A stretch of 64,000 nt of DNA from Paeniglutamicibacter kerguelensis (GTDB lineage: Bacteria > Actinomycetota > Actinomycetes > Actinomycetales > Micrococcaceae): positions 186,001 to 250,000 of the forward strand of contig NZ_JAGIOF010000004.1 of the NCBI RefSeq assembly GCF_017876535.1. Direction: 5' to 3'. Shown here in pieces: positions 1-8,994 of the stretch. The number at the start of each line of letters is the position of its first letter. The first letter of the stretch is position 1. The position numbers and the translations under genes were made by a program. The notes under the pieces are model-generated. The model worked only from the letters and a program-made list of their open reading frames with translations. It made no database searches and had not been told where the DNA came from.

Positions 1-1671
1 GCAACACCGGCCGAACTGCTCCCGGGTACGGCCTCCGCCTATCGCGAGGCGGCTTTGTGGATTGAGGCCATGAGCGAGGCCGAACCCATCAATGACCACG
101 TGGACGAGTTCTTCGTTGACTCTGTCCTCATGGGGCTGGCCCGCGAATTGCGTCTGACGTTGATCGCACTCAGCGCAGCGCAGGCGCAGAACGCGGAACT
201 GGAACCCGAGCGACTCACGGAACTGCACGTGCGCCTGGTGCGGATTTTCACCACCCGGCTCAGCAATTTTGAACGCAAGCGCTATGCAAACCTCTCACAG
301 GAGGCGAACAAGGCGATGAACCTCAACTCCTTCATCTCGCTCATGGGCACGAGCTGGATACCGGACCAACGCGGAGATGCAACTGTCCTGCGGCCGGTCG
401 ACACCGGCGCGGACCCGTTGCAGGATGCCTCGGTCCTGTATATTCCGGACTCCGAGTACCTGCTGACCCTTGACGCGGATTCACTGCTCCTGAGGGACTA
501 CTGCCTGCGGCTGGTCTATTTCCTCGAATCGGATGAGAACTCTCGCGTCGCGGTCACCCAAACGCCCTATTCCTCCTTCCGCGGAGCACCCACCCGCATC
601 GAGCGCGTGGCCGGAGCCACCACCGACATCCAACACATCCTCCATCAGGGCATGACCCGATACGGCGCGACGTTCTGGGTCGGCGCCAACGCCATCATCC
701 GCAAGCGTGCGCTGCTGGACATCCGTGAGACGCAGACAGTCGGTGGCTACGAAATCCACACATACATCCAGGACCGCACCGTCATCGAGGACACGGAATC
801 CAGCATCGACCTCGGAGCACACGGATGGGGCCTGTCAAACTACCCCGAACGCCTGAGCTACAGCGCCACTCCCCCGGATTTCGGTTCATTGGTCGTCCAG
901 CGCCGACGCTGGGCCAATGGCGGGCTGCTGATCCTGCCGAAGTTCTGGCACCAGCTCAGCGAACGCCGCCACCGCCGAGAACGGATCAGCCTGCGCGAGG
1001 TCCTCCTCCGGGTCAACTACATGGCGTCGATCTCCTGGGCAAGCCTTGGCCTGATCTTCCTTTTGGCTTACCCCTACGACGGGCGACTGCTCAGCCCGTT
1101 GATCTTCATCGCGGCCCTTCCCTACTTCTTGGCCATGGGAAGCGACCTTCGAGCGTGCGGTCACCGTTTCACCGACATCTTCCGCATCTACGGCTTCAAC
1201 CTGGTCCTGCTTCCGGTCAACGTTGCCGGGGTCCTGAAATCGGTGGAGCAGGCGTTCACCGGAGAAAAAATCCCCTTCGTCAGGACGCCGAAGGTCCGCG
1301 ACCGGACTGCGGCGCCCGGGCTCTACGTCGCCATCCCCTATTTCATCGTGGCCTTCGCCCTGATCACCCTGTGGCGTGATTTACAGGAACACAACTGGGG
1401 CAACGCCGCGTTCGCCGCTCTCAACGCGGTCCTGGCTGGTTTTGCTATCCGCGCCTACATCGGGGTCAAGAACTCGATCGTCGACATGGTGCTGGGCGTC
1501 GTCAACTGGCTGTATGTTGAACCGCGCAAGCCAAAAACCAAACCGGTGCCCTATCCCGTGGCAACCCCGGAAAACACCGACTGGTCAACCTTGCTGTACC
1601 AGGGCGACCGCCGGCTGGACCGCGACCTTCGCGGCAGTGATGACCGACGGAGGCGTATCGGTGTCAGGTAA
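1..1671 (+). CDS. Cellulose-synthase-like family 2 glycosyltransferase, 5'-truncated by window edge
   Basis: Inner-membrane processive glycosyltransferase, probably making an extracellular polysaccharide. The frame is open to the first base, so the N-terminus lies outside the window; a TTG at 55 is the first in-window start but is probably internal. Visible GT2 motifs in order: a metal-binding DAD in LLTLDADSL, a TED-like acceptor motif in VIEDTESS, and QRRRW (the Q-x-x-R-W motif of cellulose and hyaluronan synthases) in LVVQRRRWANGG. About four or five hydrophobic segments follow, then a basic C-terminal tail. No PilZ domain is seen in the visible part. The STAS-like gene starts inside its last codons and a GGDEF-EAL gene follows, suggesting c-di-GMP control of synthesis (inference). 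The polymer cannot be told from sequence. Confidence 0.85.
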   Translation, partial: ATPAELLPGTASAYREAALWIEAMSEAEPINDHVDEFFVDSVLMGLARELRLTLIALSAAQAQNAELEPERLTELHVRLVRIFTTRLSNFERKRYANLSQEANKAMNLNSFISLMGTSWIPDQRGDATVLRPVDTGADPLQDASVLYIPDSEYLLTLDADSLLLRDYCLRLVYFLESDENSRVAVTQTPYSSFRGAPTRIERVAGATTDIQHILHQGMTRYGATFWVGANAIIRKRALLDIRETQTVGGYEIHTYIQDRTVIEDTESSIDLGAHGWGLSNYPERLSYSATPPDFGSLVVQRRRWANGGLLILPKFWHQLSERRHRRERISLREVLLRVNYMASISWASLGLIFLLAYPYDGRLLSPLIFIAALPYFLAMGSDLRACGHRFTDIFRIYGFNLVLLPVNVAGVLKSVEQAFTGEKIPFVRTPKVRDRTAAPGLYVAIPYFIVAFALITLWRDLQEHNWGNAAFAALNAVLAGFAIRAYIGVKNSIVDMVLGVVNWLYVEPRKPKTKPVPYPVATPENTDWSTLLYQGDRRLDRDLRGSDDRRRRIGVR

Positions 1672-2113
1672 TCTTTCAACGTGGGCGGTGGCCGACGAGC
1701 GTGTGGCCGACGAAACCAACGACCCGCAAGGCGTGGCGTTGTGTCTCTGGATCTGGTCTGGCGCACAGGCCAGGATGGCGTTCTTCGCGGACGACCTCCT
1801 CGAGATCCGTTTTAAGGCCGGAACCACCCTGAGCCTCTCAACCATGATGGAAATGCTCGACTACTTCGAAAGGCAGGCCAGTGGCTTGAGGGCGCACCTC
1901 GTCATCGACATCTCGGGCCTTGACGATGTCGAGGCAGACGTTCCACCACGCTTCAACCGCCTGATCCGAAACTTGCGGGCGGCAATGCTTGGATCCGGGC
2001 CTGCCGACCAGGTATTGGCCCGTTTCTTCATGCGCAAGCTGGATGGCGACCGCACCTGTGCCTATTTCGAGCGGCGGAGCGACGCCGTGGAATTCGTGTT
2101 GCGAAATGCCTAA
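1640..2113 (+). CDS. Small STAS/SpoIIAA-like protein
   Basis: A soluble protein of about 157 residues. The sequence alternates predicted strands and helices, with a conserved-looking LVIDISGLDDVEADVPPRF stretch, which resembles STAS/SpoIIAA-type folds. I do not recognise a specific family. ATG 1640 (or GTG 1637 or 1661) is used because the upstream gene reads through to 1671, giving an overlap; the frame continues upstream but only antisense to sense of the glycosyltransferase codons. Its stop overlaps the start of the GGDEF-EAL gene by 8 bases, so the three genes are almost certainly translationally coupled. Role unknown; a regulator or scaffold linking the c-di-GMP enzyme with the synthase is a reasonable guess. 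Confidence 0.7.
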   Translation: MTDGGVSVSGNLSTWAVADERVADETNDPQGVALCLWIWSGAQARMAFFADDLLEIRFKAGTTLSLSTMMEMLDYFERQASGLRAHLVIDISGLDDVEADVPPRFNRLIRNLRAAMLGSGPADQVLARFFMRKLDGDRTCAYFERRSDAVEFVLRNA

Positions 2114-3632
2114 CCAGTTTCCGACGGCGGGCATTGATCCTCGCATTGAACAGATCGTGGAGGCCATCTTGAAGATCGCCGACATGAACTTCGACACCGG
2201 CCTGCGCCCCGGCACCCGTCGCGATGAGATCGATGCCATCATCATGGGAATCAACGCCATGGCCACCGAACTCAAGCTGACCTACACGACCCTTGACCGC
2301 CGCGTGGCGGAGCGGACGATCATGCTGGAAAAGGCCCGCGACCAGATGGAGTTGCTGGCTTACACCGACCCGCTGACCCAACTGGCGAATCGTTCAGCGT
2401 TGATGCGCGACATCGACGTCGCGCTGAAGGGGTTGGAGGACGGCGAACCCGCACCGATCTTGCTACTCCTCGACCTGGACGCCTTCAAGAGCATCAACGA
2501 CACCCACGGCCATGCCGTCGGAGACCAGGTGCTGCGCCAGCTTTCCGCCAGGCTTCGTGCCGGTGTCCGCTCCCAAGACCTGATCGCCCGGTTGGGAGGC
2601 GACGAATTCGCCATACTTCTTCGTTCCCAGGACCACGGGGCCTTCGAACTGGGGCAACGGATCGTCAGCACCGTGAACGAGCAAATGGTTGTGGAGGGCA
2701 TCAGCCTTTCGCCCGGTGCGAGTTTGGGCATTGCTGTGGCAACCGCCGGGCATGATGCCGACCGGCTCCTGCTCGAGGCGGACACGGCCATGTATACCGC
2801 CAAACAGTCCCGCACGTCCAAGGTCCACGAATTCGAACCCTACATGCTCTTTGAGCGGCAGCAGAAAGCCGCCATGGTCGCGGACCTGCGCATGGCCCTG
2901 GGCACCGACCAAATCCTTCCGTACTACCAGGCATTGGTATCGCTGGATGACGAGAGCACCATCGGCGCCGAGCTGCTGGTTCGTTGGGAACGCCCCGACT
3001 ACGGGCTGATTCCCCCCGGCGAATTCCTCGCGGTCGCGGAGGAAGCCGGCATGATGGGTGCCATCACGGAACAGATGTTGGACGCGGCGTTGAAAGACAT
3101 CAGCCGCTGGCGGACGCTCGGATTGGTCGATGGTGATTTCACGGTCCATCTCAATGTGAACTCCAGGGAACTGCACCTCTTGGGCTTCCCGGACATCATT
3201 CGCGACGCACTTCGCCGCCACGGATTGCCCGCCTCCACCTTGGCCCTGGAAATCACCGAAGACAAGCTGATGACGGGCGACAGCCTTCATCGATACACCC
3301 TGCTGGCCCTGCGGCAGATGGGTGTAGAGGTGTACATCGACGATTTCGGGACAGGCTATTCCTCCATCAGCTACCTGCGCCAGTTGCCGGTTGCCGGAGT
3401 GAAGATCGACAAGTCGCTCGTCGACGATGCAGACACCGACCCCCAACAGGAAAAGCTGCTGATGGCGGTCTCCTACCTGATCGAGGCGTGTGAGCTGGCG
3501 TGCGTTGTGGAAGGCGTGGAAACCCGCGGGCAAGCTGACAAACTTCGGTCCATGGGCTTTGAATGTGCCCAGGGATACCTCTTCGGCAAGCCGATGGGCA
3601 GTGGGGATTTCACGGCCTCGCTGTCCGCCTGA
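2106..3632 (+). CDS. Bifunctional GGDEF-EAL c-di-GMP enzyme with HAMP-like N-terminus
   Basis: 508 residues and no membrane segment, so probably cytosolic. Residues 1-80 look like a HAMP or coiled-coil linker. The diguanylate cyclase domain has an intact GGDEF near residue 164 and an RxxD inhibitory I-site (RSQD) placed five residues before it. The phosphodiesterase domain starts near residue 280. Its signature reads ELLVR instead of EALxR, but the remaining catalytic set is present: LNVNS, LEITED, DDFGTGYSS, KIDKS, VEGVET and QGYLFGKP. Both activities are therefore possible. ATG 2106 overlaps the preceding gene. Context suggests it sets c-di-GMP locally for the adjacent glycosyltransferase, though no PilZ receptor is visible here. 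Confidence 0.93.
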   Translation: MPNQFPTAGIDPRIEQIVEAILKIADMNFDTGLRPGTRRDEIDAIIMGINAMATELKLTYTTLDRRVAERTIMLEKARDQMELLAYTDPLTQLANRSALMRDIDVALKGLEDGEPAPILLLLDLDAFKSINDTHGHAVGDQVLRQLSARLRAGVRSQDLIARLGGDEFAILLRSQDHGAFELGQRIVSTVNEQMVVEGISLSPGASLGIAVATAGHDADRLLLEADTAMYTAKQSRTSKVHEFEPYMLFERQQKAAMVADLRMALGTDQILPYYQALVSLDDESTIGAELLVRWERPDYGLIPPGEFLAVAEEAGMMGAITEQMLDAALKDISRWRTLGLVDGDFTVHLNVNSRELHLLGFPDIIRDALRRHGLPASTLALEITEDKLMTGDSLHRYTLLALRQMGVEVYIDDFGTGYSSISYLRQLPVAGVKIDKSLVDDADTDPQQEKLLMAVSYLIEACELACVVEGVETRGQADKLRSMGFECAQGYLFGKPMGSGDFTASLSA

Positions 3633-3765
3633 CCACCTGGCAGGTGCCTCATACCCGCGACGTGCATGAGGCCAAAATAAGTGGTTGACCACGACAAACA
3701 GCCGCGTCTCGGTTGCCCGGCGGTCGACACCTTGGTTCTGCAACTTTCTGTCGTAGATTGGGTTC

Positions 3766-4431
3766 ATGAGCGCAATCAAGGAATCGTTTTCCATGGCAGT
3801 CAATGACACAGGGGTTTCGGCCGTTTTCGCCAACCCTGCCGGATCCGTGGCAACCGTCGTCGTGGCACACGGAGCGGGCGCCGGGATGGACCATCCCTTC
3901 CTGACCGGGTTCACCGAAGCACTGAACGAACGCGACATTGCCACGATGCGCTTCAACTTTCCCTACAGCGAGGCGGGAAGGAAATTCCCCGATCGGCCGC
4001 CGGTTGCCATTGCCACCTGGAATGCCGCCATGGCCGCCGCGAGGAAGCGGTCCGCCGGCCAACCGATTTTCACGGCCGGCAAATCATTCGGCGGGCGCAT
4101 GGCCTCTATGGCTGTGGCCGAAGGCATGGAAACCGCCGGACTCATTTTCCTGGGCTACCCATTGCACGAGCCGGGCAAGCCAGAAAAGCTCCGCGACGGG
4201 CATCTTTACGGACTCGACGTACCCATGCTCTTCCTGCAGGGAACCCGGGATCCGTTTGCCTCGCCGGACGAGTTGGAACCGGTAGTTGAACGCCTCGGAC
4301 CAAACGCCGTCCTGAAGTGGTTTGAGGGCGGGGACCATTCCTTCAAGGTGGCCCGGTCAAAGCGCATGCCCGAGCAGGACGGAGCGGCGCTTGCCGGCTC
4401 CGTGGCGGAGTTCGTCCTCGCCAACAGCTGA
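3766..4431 (+). CDS. Alpha/beta hydrolase, KANL3/Tex30-like
   Basis: 221-residue cytosolic hydrolase. The alpha/beta-hydrolase layout is clear: an early VAHGAGAGMDHPF oxyanion-type loop, the nucleophile elbow GKSFGG (Ser near residue 108), and a late GDHSF catalytic His. This matches the predicted-hydrolase family related to KANL3/Tex30 (COG3571 type), usually about 210-220 residues. The substrate is unknown. ATG 3766 is taken as start; ATG 3793 is an alternative and neither has a strong ribosome binding site. It is convergent with the acyl-CoA ligase, whose stop lies 22 bases beyond its own. Confidence 0.85.
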   Translation: MSAIKESFSMAVNDTGVSAVFANPAGSVATVVVAHGAGAGMDHPFLTGFTEALNERDIATMRFNFPYSEAGRKFPDRPPVAIATWNAAMAAARKRSAGQPIFTAGKSFGGRMASMAVAEGMETAGLIFLGYPLHEPGKPEKLRDGHLYGLDVPMLFLQGTRDPFASPDELEPVVERLGPNAVLKWFEGGDHSFKVARSKRMPEQDGAALAGSVAEFVLANS

Positions 4432-4453
4432 GCGGTCGGCGAGGCGTCCCGTT

Positions 4454-6142
4454 CTAGAGCATCGGCAAGACCAGGTCCCGGACCTGCTTGCGCAAGATCT
4501 TTCCGAGCATCGAGCGCGGCAGGTCATCGATGGCCACGATCCGTTTGGGAACCTTGTAGCCGGCGAGCGCGCCGCGGCAGTGTTCACGCAGGGCGGCTTC
4601 GTCCAAGGTTGCGCCGGGCTCAAGCTCCACCGCGGCGACCACCGTTTCCCCGCCGTTTTCCAGGGGCAGGCCCACCGCTGCCACGTCCTTGACGTCCGGG
4701 TGCTGGCGCAGCACCGATTCGACCTCGGTCGGCGAGACATTGAATCCGCCGGTGATGATCAGCTCCTTGGCCCGGTCCACGATCGTCGCAAATCCGTCGG
4801 CATCCACCGTGACCACGTCCCCGGTGCGCAGCCATCCGCCGGGAAGCAACACCGCGTCGGTTTCGGCGGGGTTGTTCCAGTAACCCACGAACACCTGCGG
4901 CCCCTTGACCAACAGCTCGCCGGGCTCGCCCTGGGCGGCATCGATTTCCGGGTTGCCCAGCTCCACGACCTTGATGAAGGTTGACGGGAACGGCAGGCCG
5001 ATGGTTCCGGCCTTCCGCGTGCTGTGCAGCGGGTTGCCCAGGGCCACGGGAGAGGTTTCGGTCATCCCGTAGCCTTCCACCAACGGTCCCCCGGCGACCG
5101 ATTCCCACAACTGCGCAACATCGACCGGCAGGTTCATGGCGCCGGAAATGCAGTACTTTGCCGAGCGCAGTGAAATGCCCTTTTCCCGGGCGGCATGAAC
5201 CGTGCGCTCGTAGATCGGCGGCACAGCGCTGAAGATCGTCACGGGGGACTTCTTCATGGCTGCCAGGATCAGGTCCGGGTCGAACTTCGGGAAGAGCACG
5301 AGCAGTCCCTGTTTTCGCACACCGAATGTCAGGTACATGGTCATGCCAAAGGCATGGAACATCGGCAGGACCGCATAGAAGATTTCCTTGCGCGGCTGGG
5401 CACCCGGCATCCACGCTTCACCCTGCAGGGCATTCGAGTGGAGGTTGAAGTGGCTGAGCATCGCACCCTTGGGACGCCCGGTGGTTCCCGAGGTGTACTG
5501 GATGACGGCCAGGTCCTGGACGTCGGGGTGGGGGTGGCCGACATCGAGTGTCTCGCGCCCCAACAGTTCTTTCCACGGTGTGGTTCCCGGAGCCGGTGCG
5601 GTCAGCGCGTCCTTGGTGGTGCGCAATGACTTCACGGGCAGGTTCAGGGCCAGGCGCTTGACGGAGGGGAAGGCTTCCAGCAGGTTTACGGAGATCACGT
5701 GGCCGGGCCGGATTTCCTCAGGGAATTCCTTGATCGCTGCCGCTGTCTTGTCCCAGACGATTGCCACCCGCGCCTGGTGGTCCTCGAATTGGCCGGCCAG
5801 TTCTCGGGACGTGTAAAGCGGGTTATGTTCGACGACCACCGCGCCGAGGCGCAGGATCGCATAGAAGGCAACGACGTGCTGGGGGCAATTCGGCAAGATC
5901 AGAGCGACCCTGTCCCCGGCCTTGACGCCGAGACGGCGCAGACCTTCCGCGGCCCGGGATACTTGCCTGCCCAACTCCGAGTAGCTGGTGCGGCGACCGA
6001 AGAATTCGGTGGCCGGGCTGTCGCCGGCCTCCGCGACGGCGTGCTCAAACATCCTTGTCAACGATTCGGTGGGGAGATCAATCTGCGCTGGGACACCCGG
6101 CTGGTAGTTCTTCACCCAGGGCTGCATCTCATTGTTCTCCAT
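4454..6142 (-). CDS. fadD: Long-chain fatty-acid--CoA ligase
   Basis: 562-residue adenylate-forming enzyme activating fatty acids to acyl-CoA through an acyl-AMP intermediate. Visible ANL motifs: the phosphate-binding YTSGTTGRPKGAMLSH, the central VEGYGMTET adenine-binding motif, the WLRTGDV motif with its ribose-binding Asp, and the hinge DRAKELIITGG ahead of a C-terminal lid with the catalytic Lys region KVPKRI. Length and motif order are normal for FadD. ATG 6142 gives the longest form; ATG 6127 (MQPWVKNY) has the better-spaced GGAG and may be the true start. It is transcribed alone, and chain length preference cannot be read from sequence. Confidence 0.92.
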   Translation of the reverse strand: MENNEMQPWVKNYQPGVPAQIDLPTESLTRMFEHAVAEAGDSPATEFFGRRTSYSELGRQVSRAAEGLRRLGVKAGDRVALILPNCPQHVVAFYAILRLGAVVVEHNPLYTSRELAGQFEDHQARVAIVWDKTAAAIKEFPEEIRPGHVISVNLLEAFPSVKRLALNLPVKSLRTTKDALTAPAPGTTPWKELLGRETLDVGHPHPDVQDLAVIQYTSGTTGRPKGAMLSHFNLHSNALQGEAWMPGAQPRKEIFYAVLPMFHAFGMTMYLTFGVRKQGLLVLFPKFDPDLILAAMKKSPVTIFSAVPPIYERTVHAAREKGISLRSAKYCISGAMNLPVDVAQLWESVAGGPLVEGYGMTETSPVALGNPLHSTRKAGTIGLPFPSTFIKVVELGNPEIDAAQGEPGELLVKGPQVFVGYWNNPAETDAVLLPGGWLRTGDVVTVDADGFATIVDRAKELIITGGFNVSPTEVESVLRQHPDVKDVAAVGLPLENGGETVVAAVELEPGATLDEAALREHCRGALAGYKVPKRIVAIDDLPRSMLGKILRKQVRDLVLPML

Positions 6143-6486
6143 CCCCCAATCATTCCACTGTTCCAGACGGCAACCTCGCCCCCAGTTGCGGTTTCACTCT
6201 CGGCCCGCGTCCGGCGGGGCACCTGCGTTTTGAGGCGAATCCATGGCCCCTGCCGAATGCGCTCCGGCCGGCCAGCGTATCCATTCGGCACGGCAACACG
6301 GCGGGGATCGACAACGCACGTTTGGCGCCCGATCCATCGCCAGCGGCCCCATGCCGGCAATGGATCGCACCCCGGGAGACACGGGTTCTGTTTGCTAGAT
6401 TCGTCCCCGGTTTCCACACATACGCGGAAATTCGGGGCCAAACGGCAACAATTAGTCCATATTTTCGAACCACTACGGCCTAAATC
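6143..6486. other. Divergent intergenic region fadD / primase-helicase
   Basis: 344 bases between two divergent genes. It must hold both promoters. I see no convincing -35/-10 pair, palindrome or small gene, and the short open frames here are unsupported. Confidence 0.4.
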
Positions 6487-8913
6487 ATGGACAATGGGAA
6501 CGTGACGACGCACAAGGCCGGTCCCATCCAAGATCAGCTGCCACTTTCGGATGCGGACGCCCCCAGCGAAGGGCATGCGCTTCCGGGACGGGAGCTGGAT
6601 GAACTGCGTGCCGAGAACGCCAGGCTCCGGCGGCTGCTGGAAATCAGCGAGCAAGAGTCGAGGGCAACGCGCGAGGCGCAACCAGAACTGGCGCTTCACG
6701 CAGACGGCCCGGTGACCAGCCGCTCCCCCGCCGAAACGAAGGTCGCCTTCTACCAGTCGCTTTTCCGTGCCCGCACCGACATCTATGCCCTGCGCTGGGA
6801 AAACACCAAGGCCGGAAGCTCCGGTTGGGTACCTGCCGTCGCCGGAGGCTGGCGCAAGTGGATGGACCGGGAGAACGCGAACTACCTGCACCTGACCCCC
6901 GCCGCCGTCGAAGCGCACCTGCGCGGTTCCGAACACCTTGGCCTGTACCCGCTGACCAACAACGACGGTTGCTACTTTGTCGCGGCAGACTTCGACGGCG
7001 CCGCGGCCCTGCTCGATGCCCTGGCCTACACCAAGGCGGCCCGCCATTTCCAGATCCCCGCGGCCCTGGAAATTTCCCAGTCCGGGCGCGGAGCCCACGT
7101 CTGGATCTTCTTCACCGGGGAGGTTCAGGCCGCCGACGCCCGGGCGCTCGCCAGCGGGCTGCTCACCGAGGCCATGAACATCCGCGGGTCGATGTCGCTG
7201 AAATCCTACGACAGGCTTTTCCCGTCCCAGGACCGTCACACCGGCAAGGGAATGGGCAACCTCATTGCAGCCCCGCTCAACGGCAAGCGCCGGCAGCACG
7301 GGGCCACGCTCTTCCTGGACACCGGCACGCTGGAACCCTACGCCGACCAGTGGGCGTACCTCTCGACGCTGGGGAAGTTGAGCCCGGCCGACCTCGTCCG
7401 GATGATCCGCAGGCTTCCTGCACCCGTCACCGGGGCGAAAACCCGCTTCCGGGCACCCATCGCGACGAAAATCGTGCCGCGGACCGCCGCGCTGGTCCAT
7501 GCGGAGATCGGCTCCCGCATTACGGTGCGCGCCGACGACCTGGGCCCGGCCATGGTCAGCGCGTTGAAACACGCGGCATCCCTGCCCAACCCGATGTTCT
7601 ACGAGAGGCAACGACAAGGCCGTTCCACCTGGGACACCCCGCGCTTCCTCACCAGCTACGACGAGACCCTCGAAGGCGACCTGATCCTGCCGCGCGGGGT
7701 GCGTCCCCTGCTGGAGGAGCTGGTGCACAGCGCGGGCAGCACGCTGCAGCTTGAGGATCACCGGGACAAGGGCACTGCCCAGGAGTTCTCGTTCTTCGGG
7801 GAACTGCGCGAAGGCCAGCGCCAGGCGGTCGCACACGCACTGGAACACGATCTGTCGCTCATTGTCGCCGCCCCGGGTTCCGGGAAAACCGTCATGGCGC
7901 TGGCCGTGGCCGCCGCCCGTAACACCAGCACGCTGATCCTGGTGGACCGCAAGGCACTGGCCGACCAGTGGCGCGCCCAGGTGCTTGCCCTGTTGGGCGT
8001 CAAGGCCGGCCAGCTGGGAGGAGGGCGCACCAAGCTGCGCGGTGCCATCGATGTGGCGCTGCTGCCCACGCTGGCGCGCAAGAAGGACGTCGCCAAGCTG
8101 TGCTCCGGCTACGGCCAGGTCATCGTCGATGAATGCCACCACGTCCCGGCCGCCGCATTCACTCAGGTCATGAACCAGATCCCCGCCGCCCGCTGGCTCG
8201 GCCTGACCGCCACGCCGTACCGCCGGGACGGGCTGGAGGAACTGATCTTCCACCAGCTGGGCACCAATACCCATGAATTCACCAAGGTCCTGCCGGGCCA
8301 GCTACCCGATGCCGTTGAACAAGTTCCAGCGCCGTCCCTGGAGCTGCGGCTCCACGAAACCGCCTACGACTATTCGGGGGACGCCGTCGCTGGGGATCCC
8401 GGCGGGCTGCATGAAATCTACAGGGACCTCATGGAGGATTCCGGGCGCCTGGCGCAAATCGTTGACGACGTGTGCACCGCCTATGCCGGCGGGGCCAAGG
8501 CGTTGGTGCTTTCCACCTGGAAACGCCACCTGGACTTGCTGGCCACAGGCCTGCGGGAACGCGGCATCGAACCGGTGATCCTGACCGGTGAATTGAAGGG
8601 CAGGGAACGGACTGCCGCGATTGCCGAAATCGAGGCCACGGCCACGGAGTCGCCCATCGTGGTGCTGGGGACCGGGTCGCTCATCGGCGAGGGGTTCGAC
8701 GCCCCGGCGCTGGACACGTTGTTCCTGGCCGCACCCATATCCTTCAAGGGAAGGCTGGTCCAGTACGTGGGCCGGGTGACGCGCAGCCATCCGGGCAAGG
8801 ACGTTGCGGTGGTGCACGACTACCACGACGTGCTCACCCCGGTCCTTGCATCCTCGTGGTTCAAGCGCCGGGCGGGCTATGCGGACATGGGGTTCACGCT
8901 GCCCAGGACTTGA
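6487..8913 (+). CDS. AEP primase (TOTE-type) fused to SF2 helicase
   Basis: 808 residues in three parts. Residues 30-60 form a leucine-rich coiled coil (ELRAENARLRRLLEI). Residues about 85-310 are an archaeo-eukaryotic primase domain of the type described in TOTE conflict systems: a DxD metal motif in FVAADFDG near residue 168, the SGRGAHVW motif with its His near 205, and LFPSQDRHTGKGMGNL. Residues about 430-790 are a superfamily 2 helicase with Walker A APGSGKT near 463, DECHH near 548, LTATPYRRDG, and motif VI VQYVGRVTR. Catalytic residues of both domains look intact. No nuclease domain is fused and none is encoded next door. Probably a nucleic-acid-directed defence or repair enzyme (inference). 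Confidence 0.88.
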   Translation: MDNGNVTTHKAGPIQDQLPLSDADAPSEGHALPGRELDELRAENARLRRLLEISEQESRATREAQPELALHADGPVTSRSPAETKVAFYQSLFRARTDIYALRWENTKAGSSGWVPAVAGGWRKWMDRENANYLHLTPAAVEAHLRGSEHLGLYPLTNNDGCYFVAADFDGAAALLDALAYTKAARHFQIPAALEISQSGRGAHVWIFFTGEVQAADARALASGLLTEAMNIRGSMSLKSYDRLFPSQDRHTGKGMGNLIAAPLNGKRRQHGATLFLDTGTLEPYADQWAYLSTLGKLSPADLVRMIRRLPAPVTGAKTRFRAPIATKIVPRTAALVHAEIGSRITVRADDLGPAMVSALKHAASLPNPMFYERQRQGRSTWDTPRFLTSYDETLEGDLILPRGVRPLLEELVHSAGSTLQLEDHRDKGTAQEFSFFGELREGQRQAVAHALEHDLSLIVAAPGSGKTVMALAVAAARNTSTLILVDRKALADQWRAQVLALLGVKAGQLGGGRTKLRGAIDVALLPTLARKKDVAKLCSGYGQVIVDECHHVPAAAFTQVMNQIPAARWLGLTATPYRRDGLEELIFHQLGTNTHEFTKVLPGQLPDAVEQVPAPSLELRLHETAYDYSGDAVAGDPGGLHEIYRDLMEDSGRLAQIVDDVCTAYAGGAKALVLSTWKRHLDLLATGLRERGIEPVILTGELKGRERTAAIAEIEATATESPIVVLGTGSLIGEGFDAPALDTLFLAAPISFKGRLVQYVGRVTRSHPGKDVAVVHDYHDVLTPVLASSWFKRRAGYADMGFTLPRT

Positions 8914-8994
8914 GTGGCATCGTCACCTAAAGTCCGGTCCTTCCCTGCAGCAACGACGCCTTTGTCATTGCCGTCGACACGACAGCAATTTGGG

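Noticed and set aside
2463..3956. Long minus-strand open frame opposite the GGDEF-EAL gene
   Set aside because: Antisense to a gene with clear motifs; the translation is His/Gly/Gln-rich and shows no domain. Long antisense frames are normal in high-GC DNA.
6112..8274. 720-codon minus-strand open frame opposite the primase-helicase
   Set aside because: The plus strand carries intact primase and helicase motifs; the antisense product has no recognisable family.
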